Part shown: in pieces, positions 5,494 to 5,542 of the stretch
How the letters are laid out: each line of letters opens with the position of its first letter
Position numbering within the stretch: the stretch's first letter is position 1
Assembly: GCA_016297555.1 (NCBI GenBank)
Contig: JAEDGK010000119.1
Location: 1 to 5,542 of the forward strand
Length of the DNA stretch: 5,542 nucleotides
DNA from: Clostridiaceae bacterium
GTDB lineage: Bacteria > Bacillota > Clostridia > Oscillospirales > Acutalibacteraceae
Direction: 5' to 3'
Program-made: the position numbers and the translations under genes
The notes under the pieces: generated by a model
Databases searched by the model: none
What the model was told of the DNA's origin: nothing
Seen by the model: only the letters and a program-made list of their open reading frames with translations

Positions 5494-5542
5494 TGTTTTA
5501 GTGCAAAACGCTGAAAATAAAATAAAAAATATCGCCGTGCGA

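Noticed and set aside
5498..5518. TTTTAGTG / CGCTGAAA hairpin after the small membrane protein gene
   Set aside because: The stem includes two G-T pairs and is followed on the plus strand by an A-rich, not T-rich, stretch, so it is not a convincing terminator.
1..5542. CRISPR array, transposon ends, tRNA or rRNA genes, prophage genes
   Set aside because: No spaced direct repeats, transposase motifs, tRNA cloverleaf or rRNA stretches were seen on reading both strands.

Overview
The window looks like a piece of an AT-rich chromosome from a Clostridia-class Firmicute, most like an Oscillospiraceae/Ruminococcus-type gut anaerobe. This rests on strong GGAGG-type Shine-Dalgarno sequences, near-consensus sigma-A promoters with 17-bp spacers, some GTG/TTG starts, and the flavour of the encoded proteins (a GPH-type sugar transporter, a YqxD-family protein, a HisK-type PHP phosphatase and a GNIPCNT-type GDPD). 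No rRNA, tRNA, CRISPR array, insertion sequence or phage structural gene was seen. The taxonomy is inferred, not demonstrated.

Layout from left to right. A consensus-like promoter at 18-46 fires leftward out of the window. A 566-residue GPH/MFS symporter (84-1784, minus) follows, driven by a perfect TTGACA-N17-TATAAT promoter (1901-1929) with a leader of about 110 nt. The intergenic region 1785-2099 also holds a divergent promoter for a 23-codon ORF (2100-2171, plus) with a good RBS. This ORF ends 4 nt before a 10-bp perfect hairpin (2176-2201), which also lies just past the end of the convergent yqxD gene (2211-2645, minus).

Upstream of yqxD on the same strand are a 66-codon ORF of unknown nature (2671-2871) and the decayed C-terminal half of a calcineurin-like metallophosphoesterase (2881-3322). 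That remnant keeps its GHDH metal motif but has an in-frame stop, a likely frameshift and no N-terminal half. Then comes a tight two-gene operon read leftward: a GDPD-family phosphodiesterase (4270-5112) followed 16 nt later by a PHP-family phosphatase of the histidinol-phosphatase type (3432-4253). A small membrane protein (5230-5493, plus) diverges from this operon, and the two promoters appear to overlap.

Functional reading. Three consecutive phosphoester-hydrolase genes (GDPD, PHP, metallophosphoesterase remnant) suggest a former locus for breaking down phosphodiesters or phosphorylated organics, and the GPH transporter nearby could be its uptake partner. That link is inference from proximity only; a terminator and separate promoters lie between them. 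I found no clearly new biological system. The items most worth a second look are the 23-residue amphipathic peptide gene, the altered catalytic motif of the GDPD protein and the decaying metallophosphoesterase.
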